This document shows, in pieces, positions 1-13,400 of a stretch of DNA of 64,000 bases (positions are counted from its first letter, which is position 1; each line of letters starts with the position of its first letter). The stretch comes from Nectonema munidae (lineage: Eukaryota; Nematomorpha; Nectonematoida; Nectonematidae), in contig JAUIRK010000099.1 in NCBI GenBank assembly GCA_030549495.1, positions 434,001-498,000 of the forward strand, written 5' to 3'. The notes under the pieces were generated by a model that had not been told where the DNA came from, did no database searches, and was given only the letters and a program-made list of their open reading frames with translations. Made by a program: the position numbers and the translations under genes.

Positions 1-1217
1 ACCTATTAATTCCAACTGGATATCTATTCTCAATTTTTTTAGCGATTTTACACGAATTTCTCAATTTTGCTCAATTTCTCAGAATTTTAGAGGGGACATA
101 ATCTCCGCATCATTCACGCTCTAAATCCACCCATGTTAACTCTATTTTCAACAATTAGCTAAAATTAATCTGTGATTTAACTAAACACAAATACAATCCA
201 ATACCTTAGAGAAACAGTAATAGATAAGTAATTTGTTCTGCTTACACAAATTCCATTGCTCATGGTTTGTGTCTTTAAGCGGATAAATGACCTTTGATGC
301 TGACCTTCAAAAGTTACTTCTTTTAAAGAAAATTTACTGCGCTTGCTCTTGGACTACACTCATGAAAGTTTGTTCTTCCAAATTTCTCTTTTTGCTTCCA
401 AACAATTTGGAGGACTCTTATAACTTTTGTAAATAAAGTTATTGCTATTATAAATTCGGATTCTTCATATTGATTTACGAATTTTGACGAATCATCAATT
501 AGAACTATTCTAACTTTAATAAACGTGAATCCTCATTGTGATATGGCTTAACCCTTAACCTGAATTGTTGATTCAAAATTTTTTTTTCTGATCATGTTTG
601 TCATGTTGTAAAGAAAGCTTTCTCTATATTACACATGTTAAACAATACTTTTGTGTTATCTGACATTGAAGTTTCTCTCCATCTGTTCAAATCTTTAGTC
701 AGGCCTGTTTAGGAATATAGAAATCGTAAACGACCACATTATTCAGAAGTTATCCAATGTAAAGCAGAAGAGTTGTATTAAAAAGGATTAATAAAAGCAG
801 ACGTTTTTATTTTTTGTAAAATCTACATATGTGGACTGTGGTCGATAATCGATTTAAGAAACAAAAATAAATTGATCTATAAAGTTAATTTTTTTTTGAA
901 GCCTGAAAGTAAATTAGCAAAATTACTAGAAATTGATGTTACCTGTGGTAAGATTACTTTTAAAAATTAATAGATATTTATAACTCTACTTTTAAAATGT
1001 TCTCATTTTATAAAAATGATAAATAAAAATAATTTAAAGCATTGATAAGAGTGAATCATGCAATATTTTTAGAATGACTAGAAAAATAAGTAAGGGCTTA
1101 CTTTAACAAAAATACTTGTTCTAATTGCATTTCGGTGTTTCTTAGTGGGGTTCTCGTTGAGGCGTTTGTTGATGGAAGATTGAAATTTTGTGAGAAATTT
1201 CCTTATCCCCTTCTCAG
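1..1217 (+). other. Intron (upstream part) of the LLTP gene
   Basis: AT-rich DNA before the first visible LLTP exon. A short open stretch near 330-410 has no convincing splice sites and is not called. I see no repeat or element here. Confidence 0.5.
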
Positions 1218-1428
1218 ATCGCTCACATAATATTAAGGAAACGCATTTTCTCCATTGTGCTAAACCAATTGACGCAGAGATATGGATACCGACAGCCATT
1301 GGAATTCCGATAGGCCTTTCTTTCAGCTCTTCAGTGCTCGCTTCTACGTCCTTTCAAAACACTTTCGACATGAATGGCCTCTTTTCGACGCCAATGCATT
1401 TTGAAATGGCTACTAAGCTCAATCCAAG
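1218..1428 (+). CDS. LLTP exon 1 (of window)
   Basis: Acceptor ttctcag and donor AAG|GTGACT. It opens with two bases of a codon and closes with two. It encodes the stretch from RSHNIKETHFLHC through PIDAEIWIPTAIGIPIG to EMATKLNP, typical of the beta-sheet domain behind the LLTP N-terminal module. Confidence 0.85.
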
Positions 1429-4400
1429 GTGACTTCGCTCCTCACTTTTAACTTTTTTCGTCGCAATTTACCATCCCAATTAAAATATCCATTTCAAATA
1501 TTGAAAGTTTAATAACCTTTACTTTTTTAAGCCTATTTAATTAACTATAAACTAACAAAGATATTCATACACCAAAGACCTATTTTATACGCACCAAGAT
1601 GTTCCAAAATAGGCCCATCTACCTGCAGATATCTAAAATATGCATATCCAATATACATGGTATAGAAAATTTTGCAAACTTCGTTTTTGATAGCTTCCCC
1701 TCTTAATCCTATCCAACAAATAACTTCATTCTTCTTGTAAGCTATACCTAATTCGGATTTATTAATCAATGGTTGTGTGTAAGCGCGATCTTACCAATAA
1801 GAAGAAGAAATGTTTTTTTACTACCTAATGTTTCAACTATGATGTAACTCACTCACGTAGAAAGTTAAAATGATCTGATGTGAAGTAAAGCGATCGTCTT
1901 AAAGACATTGCATAGCATCCCTTTGTAAAAAATGCTTTACAGATTTAATTTTTTTCAGTTTCGCTATTTTGATTAAAACTGGAATAACTTTTACAACTCC
2001 AATGTCCTATGGAATAGAAATGGAGACAGTGATTCACTCGAAAATGAAGATTGATACGAAGTTAAAAATCCAGGATGAAGTAAAAACCGAGTGGAATCTT
2101 CCAAAAAGTGTTCAAGAACTGATACACATAGAGTAAGATCTCATTAATTTTTATTGACAAATATCCTCTGATAAAATCACCTTTAAAACAATTTGAGACA
2201 AAATTTCCGAATTTTTAAAATTTTTTATAAATTTGCAAAATAAATCAAGTTAAAAAAGAACAAAATGGAAATTAAAGTAGTTATTTTCGATGGGAAAGGG
2301 GCCGTCTTAAATAAATGCGATTTAATTGAAAAGAAAGCAGGCGATTAGTCGTTGAATTGTGCTTCTGAACGGATAAACATCGGCTTAATTTTTGAGTCAT
2401 CGTAAAATCCTACTCTTTGATATGCGGCATAAATTTTTTAAAATGAGCAAAAGTTTTGTGCTGCATCTGCCATAATTATGAAAAGTTATTTGAAGCAATT
2501 CCTTCTCGAGCAATCATTTCAGGAATTTACTGAGAGGGGAGAGAGAGACTGGGCAATATTTTCACATGCACCCTGTTACAAGCTTAGCTGTAAGAGATGT
2601 TGATAAAATAAATTTGGGATGATATGTACAAAAACTCGCATCTTAACAAAGTTACACTGAACAAAATATTTAATAAGAAGTTCAAGTTCCAAGAAAAGTT
2701 AAGAAAAGGTAGCAAAGATTCAATCAACAATTTCCTAGAGAACCTCCTACTAAAAAACAGTAACAAGAGAAAACAATTTTTTTTATTTATCAAGCTATGA
2801 TTAGCGCGAGATGGCACAAAGGGGAAAATAAAGAGTTAAATGCATTTAAATGGAATATTTATTACAGCATACTTAAGGAACTGATCCCCCACTTAATATT
2901 TCAGAACAAGAATTTTAGAAGTAGAAAGAGGGCAAGTTTTTGAGAGAGAAAAATCACGCCCTGTTCCACCTCAAACATCAATAGATGCGTGCTACAAGGG
3001 AATCTTTTCGGATGTGACAGGACTCAAAGTCTGTTTGGGCCATAAAACTCCCTCTCACTGGTTTTCTCGAAATGGAAGCGTTTTTAAAGTGCGCTTAATG
3101 AAAGACGATGATTCGGTTACGAAGCTAACAACTGCAATAAAAGTCTTTTGGGTAAGAATATTTCATGCTATTTGAACCCAAATTTTATTGACCTGATCGG
3201 TTTACCTCATGGCTCGTGTTACCCTAAAAATGTACATGGTCATTTTGGGGTTAGTGATATTTTTTCAAACCACGTATAACCGAATTTCCATAATATTTTA
3301 CTTTACTGAATTTTGAAAGCAGAAATATTTCCAATAGGGAACACAGGACTTGATGGGGCTGGCGCCTGGAGAGCTGCCAATAGTCTCTCTGCGCAGGCAC
3401 CCGGGGCGAGAATCTCGCCATTCTTTATTTTGGTCTTGGTCTCGAAGATCCTCCAAACTTGACCAAAGAAAGAGGCCCATTCCATAGAACCTATGGAGAT
3501 AGTACAGTCCAGAATCTAGACGCTATGTGGGAGAGGCGGCAAGGAAGCGCGGGACCGACCGTCCGCAGTGTTATCTTCTGACTTTATATATACCATGGAT
3601 AGCAACCATGGAGTCGGAGAAGATCTTCCTGCCAGGCCATAAGAAGTGAGCCAATATGATCGCGAGGAATTCTAAATGGGAAATATGCCAGTCCAAGTGC
3701 TCCACTTCGATGGTCACCACTTGGGAAATGGAAACCAGACACAGTGCGCGAAGCGAGGCATCCACATATAACACATCTGATGGAGGGAACACGGTGGCCA
3801 GGGGCCAGGTAGTCAGGATCGTAGACATTACGTAGGGCGTTGCGAGCTGGACCAGCTTGCTGTGCTCCGCGGACTCATCCCAGTTGAATAGTACCAAGAT
3901 GATCCAGAATCTTCCTGGGAGCGTTGCGGTGTAGTAGTTGAGGACGCCCATGATCTTCTGACGCTACTTGATGGGCACTTACGCGACCCGTTGGGCTATA
4001 AGGAAGGCGCAAAGTTTCTTTCCGTCCGGGACACCCATCGTCCTGAGAGGGAGGTGCAGTTGGGCCCCGAGGAACTCGATGGACTGCACGGGGGTGAGGA
4101 TGGACTTCCTAGTGTTGAAGCGGATCCCGCATTCCTGCTCCAAGTAGTGGGTAAATAACCTGGTGACTTGGAGCGTTGATGGCTTGTCCATTCCTAGTGC
4201 CAGGAAGTCGTCCAGATAGGAGACGAATCTGAAACTGGGGCAGGCGGCTTCTGGCAGTCGTTCCATACTCCAAGCGACCTTGCAATGACCCCCAGGAGAA
4301 CTGCCGGGCTGAAGCAGGCAGGAGGGGTCCGTCTGCCCCCATTTGGGGTTCTCTTTTTTGTCTCTGTGGGGGGGGGGGGGTAGGGGGATTTTTGTCTATC

Positions 4401-7400
4401 AATAATTTTTAGATACAACTCTAGTTATAGGCATTTTGTGTGTTGATGAACTCACGTTAGTCGCCCATAATCATACACCTCGATCTACAAATTTCGGCAT
4501 AATGTTAAAAATTAGATATAAATTTAATTTCAAATAAATTACTTGACTAGGTTTGTCAATTACTTGGATCGAACTTAACCAAGTTTGTTATGTATTGAAT
4601 GAATTTCTTTTCACAGTAATTTAAACAAATTTTTTCTTCTACTTTTAGAATCAGTCCCAAGTGAAAGCGCAGCTTTCTTCAAATACACCCGAAAGTCTAA
4701 TTGACAGAAATATCACTTCCTCCCTACTCTTCGAGCGTGTAAACCGACTCATTGACTTTCAATTCGCCAGCAAAGAAAACAAAGTACGCTTTAAATGTAA
4801 GAGATCTTTATTTATTGACCGAATAGAGATGTCTTTTAGCGGAATTTATGGCATCACTGAGGTATTTTAGTATAAATTGTTATATAAATATCTCAGTATG
4901 TAAACACTTTATAGAAAGTATGACTTTTGATAACTCCAAAAGCTTCCAAAGACTGCTTTCCAATAAATCAAAACTTTCATATAGGCTGACATCTCAATTT
5001 GAATTCAATATTCAATACATAATTCAGATAGATAGATTTATGTGTACTTGTTAGGAAACATGTTGCTTTCTACTTTGAAGAAATCGGATGTGAACTATGT
5101 TGTTTTTTGAGTATGGCCAAAATGATTTCTTATCTCGTCTTTTCATTAGAAAATTGATATGAGATAAGTTCAAGATGTTTAACCTTTCATGTTTTTAAGG
5201 CTTTTATTTCTTGATTGAGATTTTTTACCCTCTTTCAACATTTCATATGCTTACTTTACGTTACCACACTTTAGAAAGACACTTTTGACTTAAAATATTT
5301 ACTTTAGTTTCGGCAAAAAAGTAAACTGTATATTTTGTTTTCAAATTTTAGATCGAAGCACTTTTCTAAGCTAAAATATAGTTCAAATTCTATCCACCAC
5401 TCAATGATAGAGTTTATTCTCTAAGAAAAATAATCATTCTGATTTTGAAGTATTAAGCAACCATTCAGACAAAACTCAATTTCTCTTTAAGATTGAAAAA
5501 GATATAAAGAAAAAATATAGAGAAGAATTTTTGCAAATATCAAGTTTGAAATTTCATAATTTTGGAAAATTTAACTATTGTCAAATAGAAACGGTAAAAA
5601 TGACAATAATTTAATGTAAAGGTGTAGACAGATGCATTGATGTTATAACAAAAAAATTTATGCACCAATTTGTGAAATTACAAACATATGATAAGAAAAA
5701 TGAAAGGTTCATCATCGTCAAACCTTTATAAAGTTGACTTCAAAAAGTTCACACATAAATTGGGAAATGCTTTTTTATTTTAGATAGATGACAAATTGGT
5801 TTCCAATTTCCCAAAAACTTTGTCATAAAATTATTTTACTGCAAAAATTGGAAACCATATTTTAGTTTTGTTACATTTTTTACATTTTAATAATTAGTTG
5901 TATTTTATATTCTTAAAGCTTTGCCAATCTACAGAATAAAGATGTTTTGTGTGCTGTGTACACATTTTTTGAAATGTAAAAGAACAGCGCTATATGTATA
6001 TCACGTAAACCTCAAAACATTTGTTTTAGCTCAAATAGGAGATATCACAAGTTGGAACATGACTGCCGCTGTTAATGACAAAGACTACAATTTAATCTAT
6101 CGTTTCGAAAATCTGGGAAAAGGCTTATCACCAACTTACAAAGGAAAGCATACATTAACTTCATATTCTTCCACTGGAGTTTTGGTGCAGAGCGAACTCT
6201 TTTACCATTGGCTGCAATCGCAACTGATTGACATCAATTTTGTTTCTAATGCATCTATCCCTGCGTCTCAGCCAATGAAAATCTCTTATTTCTCTAAATT
6301 TGCATGTATATTAATTTCACTAAATATTTATCTAAAATTGAAAAATTAATGATAAATATTTATAACTCTTATTGCAAATTAGCATTATCGCTAACTAACC
6401 AATTAACTTTTTATAAAGGTCCAAATAAAAAACTATCTAAAAGCAAAAATTTTAACTTTTCAAATAATGCTATTTTAAATCATTTTAAAATTCTTTTCGA
6501 AAAATCGTACCTACTGCTATTGATTTTCTTTGAATAATTTAGCTGATTAATTATTATTAATGTTCAAACTCATTTAGTCAAAATGGAAGAAAGAAAAAGA
6601 TTACACTTGATTTTGTCCTCACCATCTTTTTCAAGCGAAAACTTCCTTTTTGAACTTAATGGGACACTTCACCAGGACAAAGACATGGCCAATGAAATTA
6701 CTGCCAATGTGACATCAAGAATACTATTTCCTCTTGTATTTGATTTTGACTTCGCTGTTCAACATAAAACCAATGATGATATGTTAAAGTGGAACTGGAT
6801 TGGAGAAGTAAAGCGAGACAATATGGATTCCTTCAAGTTCACACGTAAGATACAAATTTTTCAGAGCGAATGTAGTTGGGAAATGTATATTAATTGTATT
6901 TTGATATCAACCAAGTACATTTTTAAATTTATTTCTTTAGTCAAAACAACATGAAATTTATATTTACCAAATGTAATGAATAACTTTAAAAACTGATTCG
7001 TATGGACAGACAAATGCGAGTTAATATTGAATTTCCACGCAAGTTTGTTAACTTAACAGGTTAACATTTTGCACGTAAAGAATATACAAACGATCCTTAG
7101 TTTCTAAGAAACAATAACGAATGACTTAAAAATATTTTTCATTTCAAAAGATCATTTATTTAGAATAGTTCTTTACTATTTATTCCTAGCACTTGGAAAG
7201 AGCGGTTCACTGTTCTTGTTCTTTTGCCTCCATACAAACTGTCATCTCGGTGTCGACTGTGTGTTGGTTGGTGGCAGAGCTGTTTCTCTTAAAGGCCAGA
7301 CGCTCTCTCCAACTTGCTAGCAGCCTACTAACTGCAATAGGGTTCGACCACAGGTCCATTGGGGAACGTTGAGTGTATAGGCAGGGACATTTGAGTAGGT

Positions 7401-10400
7401 GTGTTGTATTGTGAGGATGAGTCTTGCACAAAGAGCATGACCGGCTAGGGTGTGTGAGGGCTGATTTTGTGTACATATTGATACAGGAATGGGGATTTAT
7501 TTGGTTTATTTGTTGTGCGAGAGATCCACACGTTTGAGTATCTAGTTGAGCTTCGTGTGTATTAATCTGTGTAGGGTGTTTGTTGGTGATCTTGTTTGGT
7601 TTTGTAGTTTCTATGTAATTGGTGACAGTTTGTGTGTCGATGGTTTTGTTTATGTTTTTGGTCTTGGCATCTCTATCCATTTATATCGTTTTGGTGTGGA
7701 CCAAGGGCCTTGCTGTTATTAATAGCTTTTATAGTGTTAGAGGTGGTGAAAAAAATCTGTGTTGTTTCTAATTTTCTTAGTGTTTAATTCATTTTCCTGT
7801 GTGATATGTCGGTTTGCTTGGGTAAAGAGCTTGTGAATTGTTTGATGAATGCTTCCGCGATCGCTTCCTTTGGAGTTTTGATTGCATTGTTAAATGTGAT
7901 ATTTGTGGTAATAGGAGGTTTAGATTTTTTGTTTTGAAATTTATTATGGTGGACCAGTAGGTGTTTGATTTGATTGCATGAGACAAATTTTGATTGGTGT
8001 AGTGTTCCAGTGGTGTTGTTTCTGTTTAGCGATTAGGTAAGAGTTTATTTTGTTGAAATTTGTTATTTGTGGATTTTGATGGTTTCGTGTCTCATTGAAT
8101 CTCCTTTTTTGATGAGTGATTGGATTTCTGTGAGGAGAGGATTGTGTCTAGTGCGGGTAATTAATATGTTGCTTTTAGGAATATATAAGTTATCAGTCTG
8201 TTTGATGTGTTGTGTTATAAATTTTTTAAGTTAGTGAATGCTTTTGTAAAATGTAATGCTTTGGTTTGGTTGCCAATATAATTTTGGTAAGAGTCCCATT
8301 AGGCTTTGTTATAGTTTGTGAATGTTCTGAGTTCATTTTGTAGGTGGGCGACTTGATCATGATAGTGGCAAGAATGGAAAGGTGGTCTGAGATTCTTTTC
8401 CATGAGGTTTTGGTAGCGAGATGTATTGGAATGCATGCGATGCCTGGTGATGTGACGTTTTTAAATTGGGTATTTTCCTGTTGTTCGGGTAATCTGGCAT
8501 GAGTGTCAGAGTTGATGATGCCATTGTTTGACTTTTGAATGATGTCTGTGATGGTCCGTGTGTTTTGTTGAAAAGCATCTTTTGAAGTGGGCGTTTATAG
8601 TGTTAGTGTGCTTTTAGATTGTGGTAGACGTATCTATGGAGTTTGTGGTATTATTCTCGTTTCCGTGTTTTATCGGTGAAATATTCAAGTTAACCACATG
8701 AAACTCTTTTTTGTTCAGTGTTATTTGAATGATTGGGTATTCTGAAAAGAATTCGCTGTGTATTTCTGAGCCGCGTATAAGTTTTTGATGTTATGTGATG
8801 AGGCTTCCGTCATGCGTTGAAGCTTTTCTGTCAGTTCTGATATGCGTGTAATTTTGACGTTTTGGTGTTTTGTTGCCTGGCTGCATTTTTTATTTTTGTA
8901 GATGAGTTCTATGAGATCATGGAAAAGCTTGAAAGTAGAATGAAGGTTTTACGAAACTCTAAAGATCTTATTGACACCTCCATTTTTGTCAGATTTTATG
9001 ATCTAGGAAGTAATTTTAGCACAAACGCCCTCATTCTCAATGAAATTCAGGACAAAATGTATTTTTCAATGCCATATGTTTCCCTTTTTAACACCCTATT
9101 ACACATATTTTTCGCAGATTCGATGCAAACTACAACGGTCTGTACAAAAAAAGCTCTTTGGATGATGATAATCACGAAGTTTCTGTTTCAGGGAAAGTTG
9201 AGTCCTTTTGGAGAGTTCTAGAACACTCTCTGTCATACAGACACAGCTTTGACAAGTGTAACATTTCTTTCACACAAAATGACCTTATTTCACTATACCC
9301 TATTCTCTATGCCCGGGTCCCAAGTGTACATTTGCATATTTCAGAGGGTACATTATATATTTAATATCAAGTAAGGAAGAAAAGCTTACACTCATGATTC
9401 ATAGGCGCACACATATTCATATAAATATTTGTCGTTATTACGTTGAACATTTATAATCATAGCTAATTTATTGACCAAAGTTCAGCAGTTGTCCAATTTT
9501 TTCTGAATAAAAATAGCCTTTCCTTACTGTTCGGTATCAAAACTCCGTTGATATTTGATCCGTTGTTTTTAGAATAACTCCTAAAATAGAGTAAGTTTCA
9601 AATAAAAAACGAGTTTAAATACCTATAGGTTCCATTTATACTATATTTATTTGATTTTATCATATTTCTGTTTTAATATAGATCAATTAAATCAATTTTT
9701 TTAATTGGATAAAATAATAATTATTGAAAGTTTCTTATCACTAAGAAATGCGAAGTTCAATTAACTAAGTATAGTGTCTTTGTAACGAGATATATTTTAA
9801 CAATTTATTAAACTTGGTATAGTTTCTGTATTTTAAAATTTCAAACTTTTAAGGATACATAAGATATCTTAGGGAAATTTGAAGGGTAAAGGCAAAATAA
9901 AATCTTTAAAAAACATAGACTAGATCATACTAGATTCTTTATAAGAATTCGTTGATGATTTTTGGATGATTTGTTTTTAAAACTAACTTAAATCCCAAAA
10001 TGTTACATTAAATCGGTAGAAGAAAATGAATTGTTAATAAATAAATTGAGCTAAATCAAATTTTCATTAATTTTTGAAATTAAAGGATGCATTGAACTTC
10101 TAAAATTAATAAAAAACTTCAATTATTTAAAAATTAGAAATGTTTTGTTAGATTTTCGTTTATGTTGTAAAATATAAAATTTAATAAAATGGGATAACAT
10201 AAGAATTTTCAACTTTTATTTCATTCTTAAATCAACGGCATGATGTCTTCGTTTGCATTTTTATAAAACATTTGTAGAAATCTACAATTTTTATCCTGTT
10301 TACCCTGATGATTTGTTTAATGAAAATTATTGATACGTTTGTTATATGAAAAATTAGATACTACGCTCGACTCCTCATTCCCGCCGTGTGGAGAATTATT

Positions 10401-13400
10401 ATCATTTAGGAAAACCACTCCTAGAATAAATATCCAAAAAGAGTTACCCATCGACTAAACTACTTATCTCCGAAACTAACTATAAGTTACTGATTAACTA
10501 GATATCCAGTTAATTTTTGAACTAACAAATTAATCAACTGACTATTTTCTGTCTAACCAAATAAAATTTTTGGTTAAGCAAAGAATTAACTTAATCACTA
10601 ACTAACTATTTGAAGTACCAATAAACAAAAAACAAACTTACTATTTAAATAACTAGATTAGTGACTTGCAAATCAAGTTACTAAATATTTTACAAATTAA
10701 ACAACGAACTAACGCATTATTGAGTGGTTTTATTGCATGTTAACTCTTTTTAAAAGTAGATTTCCTGAGCAGTAGCTTTCCCTTGAAGGATGCGGGAGGA
10801 CAGAGAGGGTCGATGTCTCACATGTGGTAATTGTCTTGATGCGATTTAATTGATCGAGTTTGAAAACCATTATCACGTCATGATCTTTTCCTTGTTTAGC
10901 AGTGAATCCAAACGCTCTTTTCAATCTCAATCTTTCTCTTCCTCTACTCAAGGAAGATCTCAGAGCTGATGCAAAACTCACTTTTCCTCAAAACGATGAA
11001 GAATACTCCTTCACAGTTATAAGCTTTAAACTTTTCAATGCTTCTGCTACTTTCAAAAAACATTCCTTGCCAAATTCCGAAACTAAACTTCTTTCATTCA
11101 ACGCCAATTTTGATAATATATGGGGGTGTGATAATTTCGCAAATCTTACATTTAATTCTTCGCTCAACTCTGAATTTTTAAATTCAAAATTTGATTCAGA
11201 ATTTCTATACAAATCCTTTAACCAGAATCAAAATAGAGAAAATAAAATTTCCTTCACATATGTGCCTTATCGAAAAATCAAGTATTGCCTTCTTTACTCA
11301 TTTTATTTCTTCAAATTTTAAAGTTATCTAATTTCTTCCTTATTTAATTTTTCAATTTCAAAAATATAAAACTTTCTAACCTAAAAATAAGTCATAAATT
11401 AAAGCAACTATAAGAAAGAAATTTAATTGTTATTTTTATTGAATTTTTAACAGAATTTGTAAAAAAAATACAATTAATTTTAATCCTACAGTCTTTGGGT
11501 TCGACCAGCATAAAGGCATTTAATTTGATGGACGGCTTTTTATGTTTGACTAACTAACTAGCCATAAGGAGAGGGGACAAAGGCTGGCTGGGCTGGAACT
11601 CCATAAAACTGGAATTTGTTTTAGCCTCCTCGAACGGGCATGAGATAAATGTATCCATTTTCTTATAATTTCAGTCTACTAAGTTAGAGATGGGATATGA
11701 TGAAGTTTTGCACCTGGAGCTTGGAATCGGGTGACGAAACTGGGCACAACTAATAATTCATTATTTATTATACGTGAAAAATGATTTGTCGTTGTTGTTT
11801 GCACTTAAATGATATTTTAATAAATTTCAAATTTTGTTTTTCCTCAATTCTAAATTTATGAGGAAAATTTACTTACGATTTTATAAGATATAAGCAAATC
11901 AAGTTTTGTAAACGAATAAAATACTTAACAAAGGAATTTACTTATTTTTTGAATTAAATAACTGACCAGGAAACAAAATGGCCAACTGCATATAATACAT
12001 GCAGTGTCCCCTCAAATTTCAAATGAGACTTCAAAAGCCCAAAACGTGATAACACAGGTGGAATAAAAAGTGTATTAAAGCATTTCCACATTACTCTTAA
12101 GACTAAAATATCTCGATAAAATCGTTCTTGATCGTATGTTAATGCGGATTAGTTCTGCGCCCGCACACCGCCTCATTCGCCCTCCCCCTCTCTATCCGCC
12201 ACCGTGTACATGTCACATAAATTTAACAAATATCAATAAACCTTGTTGGCCAATTAAGTTTGATCTTAATGCTTCTTCGTCCTTATTTTTGATGTAACTA
12301 AGTTAAAATGCTGATCAAAACTAAAATTCTAACTCGATAAAAGAGGAATATATTAAAGTAACTTAAAACGTGAAAACTTACTTCTAATCCTTGACAAGAT
12401 TCTAAAAGAATTAAATGCTGAAGTACAAAAAATTTTTTAATATAAAATGAGTTGATTTTGAAAGCTGCTGAAACATCTCTAAATTAGACAGGAATAAAAA
12501 ATTTATAACTATATACGATGGAAAATCTTTTGTAAATATTGACACTTTTAAACGGGGTTTTCAGGAATGAAATTTTCTATTATTTCCAACATAGAGATGC
12601 ATCGTGGTAGTTTTTATAGTTTGAGATCATTTTGCTTTCAGCATATTTTGTTTAATTCCATAGACACATATGATGCGTTCTTTGACACTTTATTTGTCTT
12701 TATGTTATTTGAAATCGAGTAATATTCTTCTTTGATAGTCCGGCTCTTTTACCTCAGCAAACATTTTATTTAAAAGGGCTTATTCAGACAAATATCTTCC
12801 CTAAAATGTTGATGAGATGTTATCATTTTTTTATTTCTTCAAGACTTTACCTTGATCAAGTTTCACACTTGGAAAGTTCAAAAATGCTCTTTCTCATGAA
12901 TTCTAGCGAAGGACTTTATAATCCTGTTCCAAATCACGCTCTCTTTGAATTGGCTAGAAAAGGATCGAATGGGGAGGATCAATTTATAGTTACTTACGCT
13001 TCCCTGAATAATGAAGAAAAGAACATCAACGCTCGATTACTTTTGACTCAAATGAAAACTTCGCTACAAACTCACCTGAGATTTGGAAAGTAAATTTTAA
13101 ATCTTTTAAGCGCATCGAAACCACAATTTTACAGAAGCAGCAGAAATTAAAATGCGAAAATTTGGCTTCAAAAATACATCATAGAACAGTCAACAAAAAT
13201 CACCTTAAAATATTTTCCACCTGTCTATTCATGAAATATTGTTCGTTCTATTTTTTATCTTAAACTAATTTATAATTGCATAAGATGATTAAATGTTGAT
13301 GCAAAACTTACGAAATAAAGGTAATCAATCAGTTTGGGAGATGAACTCGTTTGAAGAGTTTAAATGTAAATCGGTTAAGCATTTCTTAAATATTTGTAAT

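Noticed and set aside
340-430. Open stretch before a GTAAAT donor upstream of LLTP exon 1
   Set aside because: No acceptor with the right phase and no family resemblance.
4368-4380. G run (and C runs at 55,423 and 63,157) as functional signals
   Set aside because: Simple homopolymers, prone to slippage and sequencing error.
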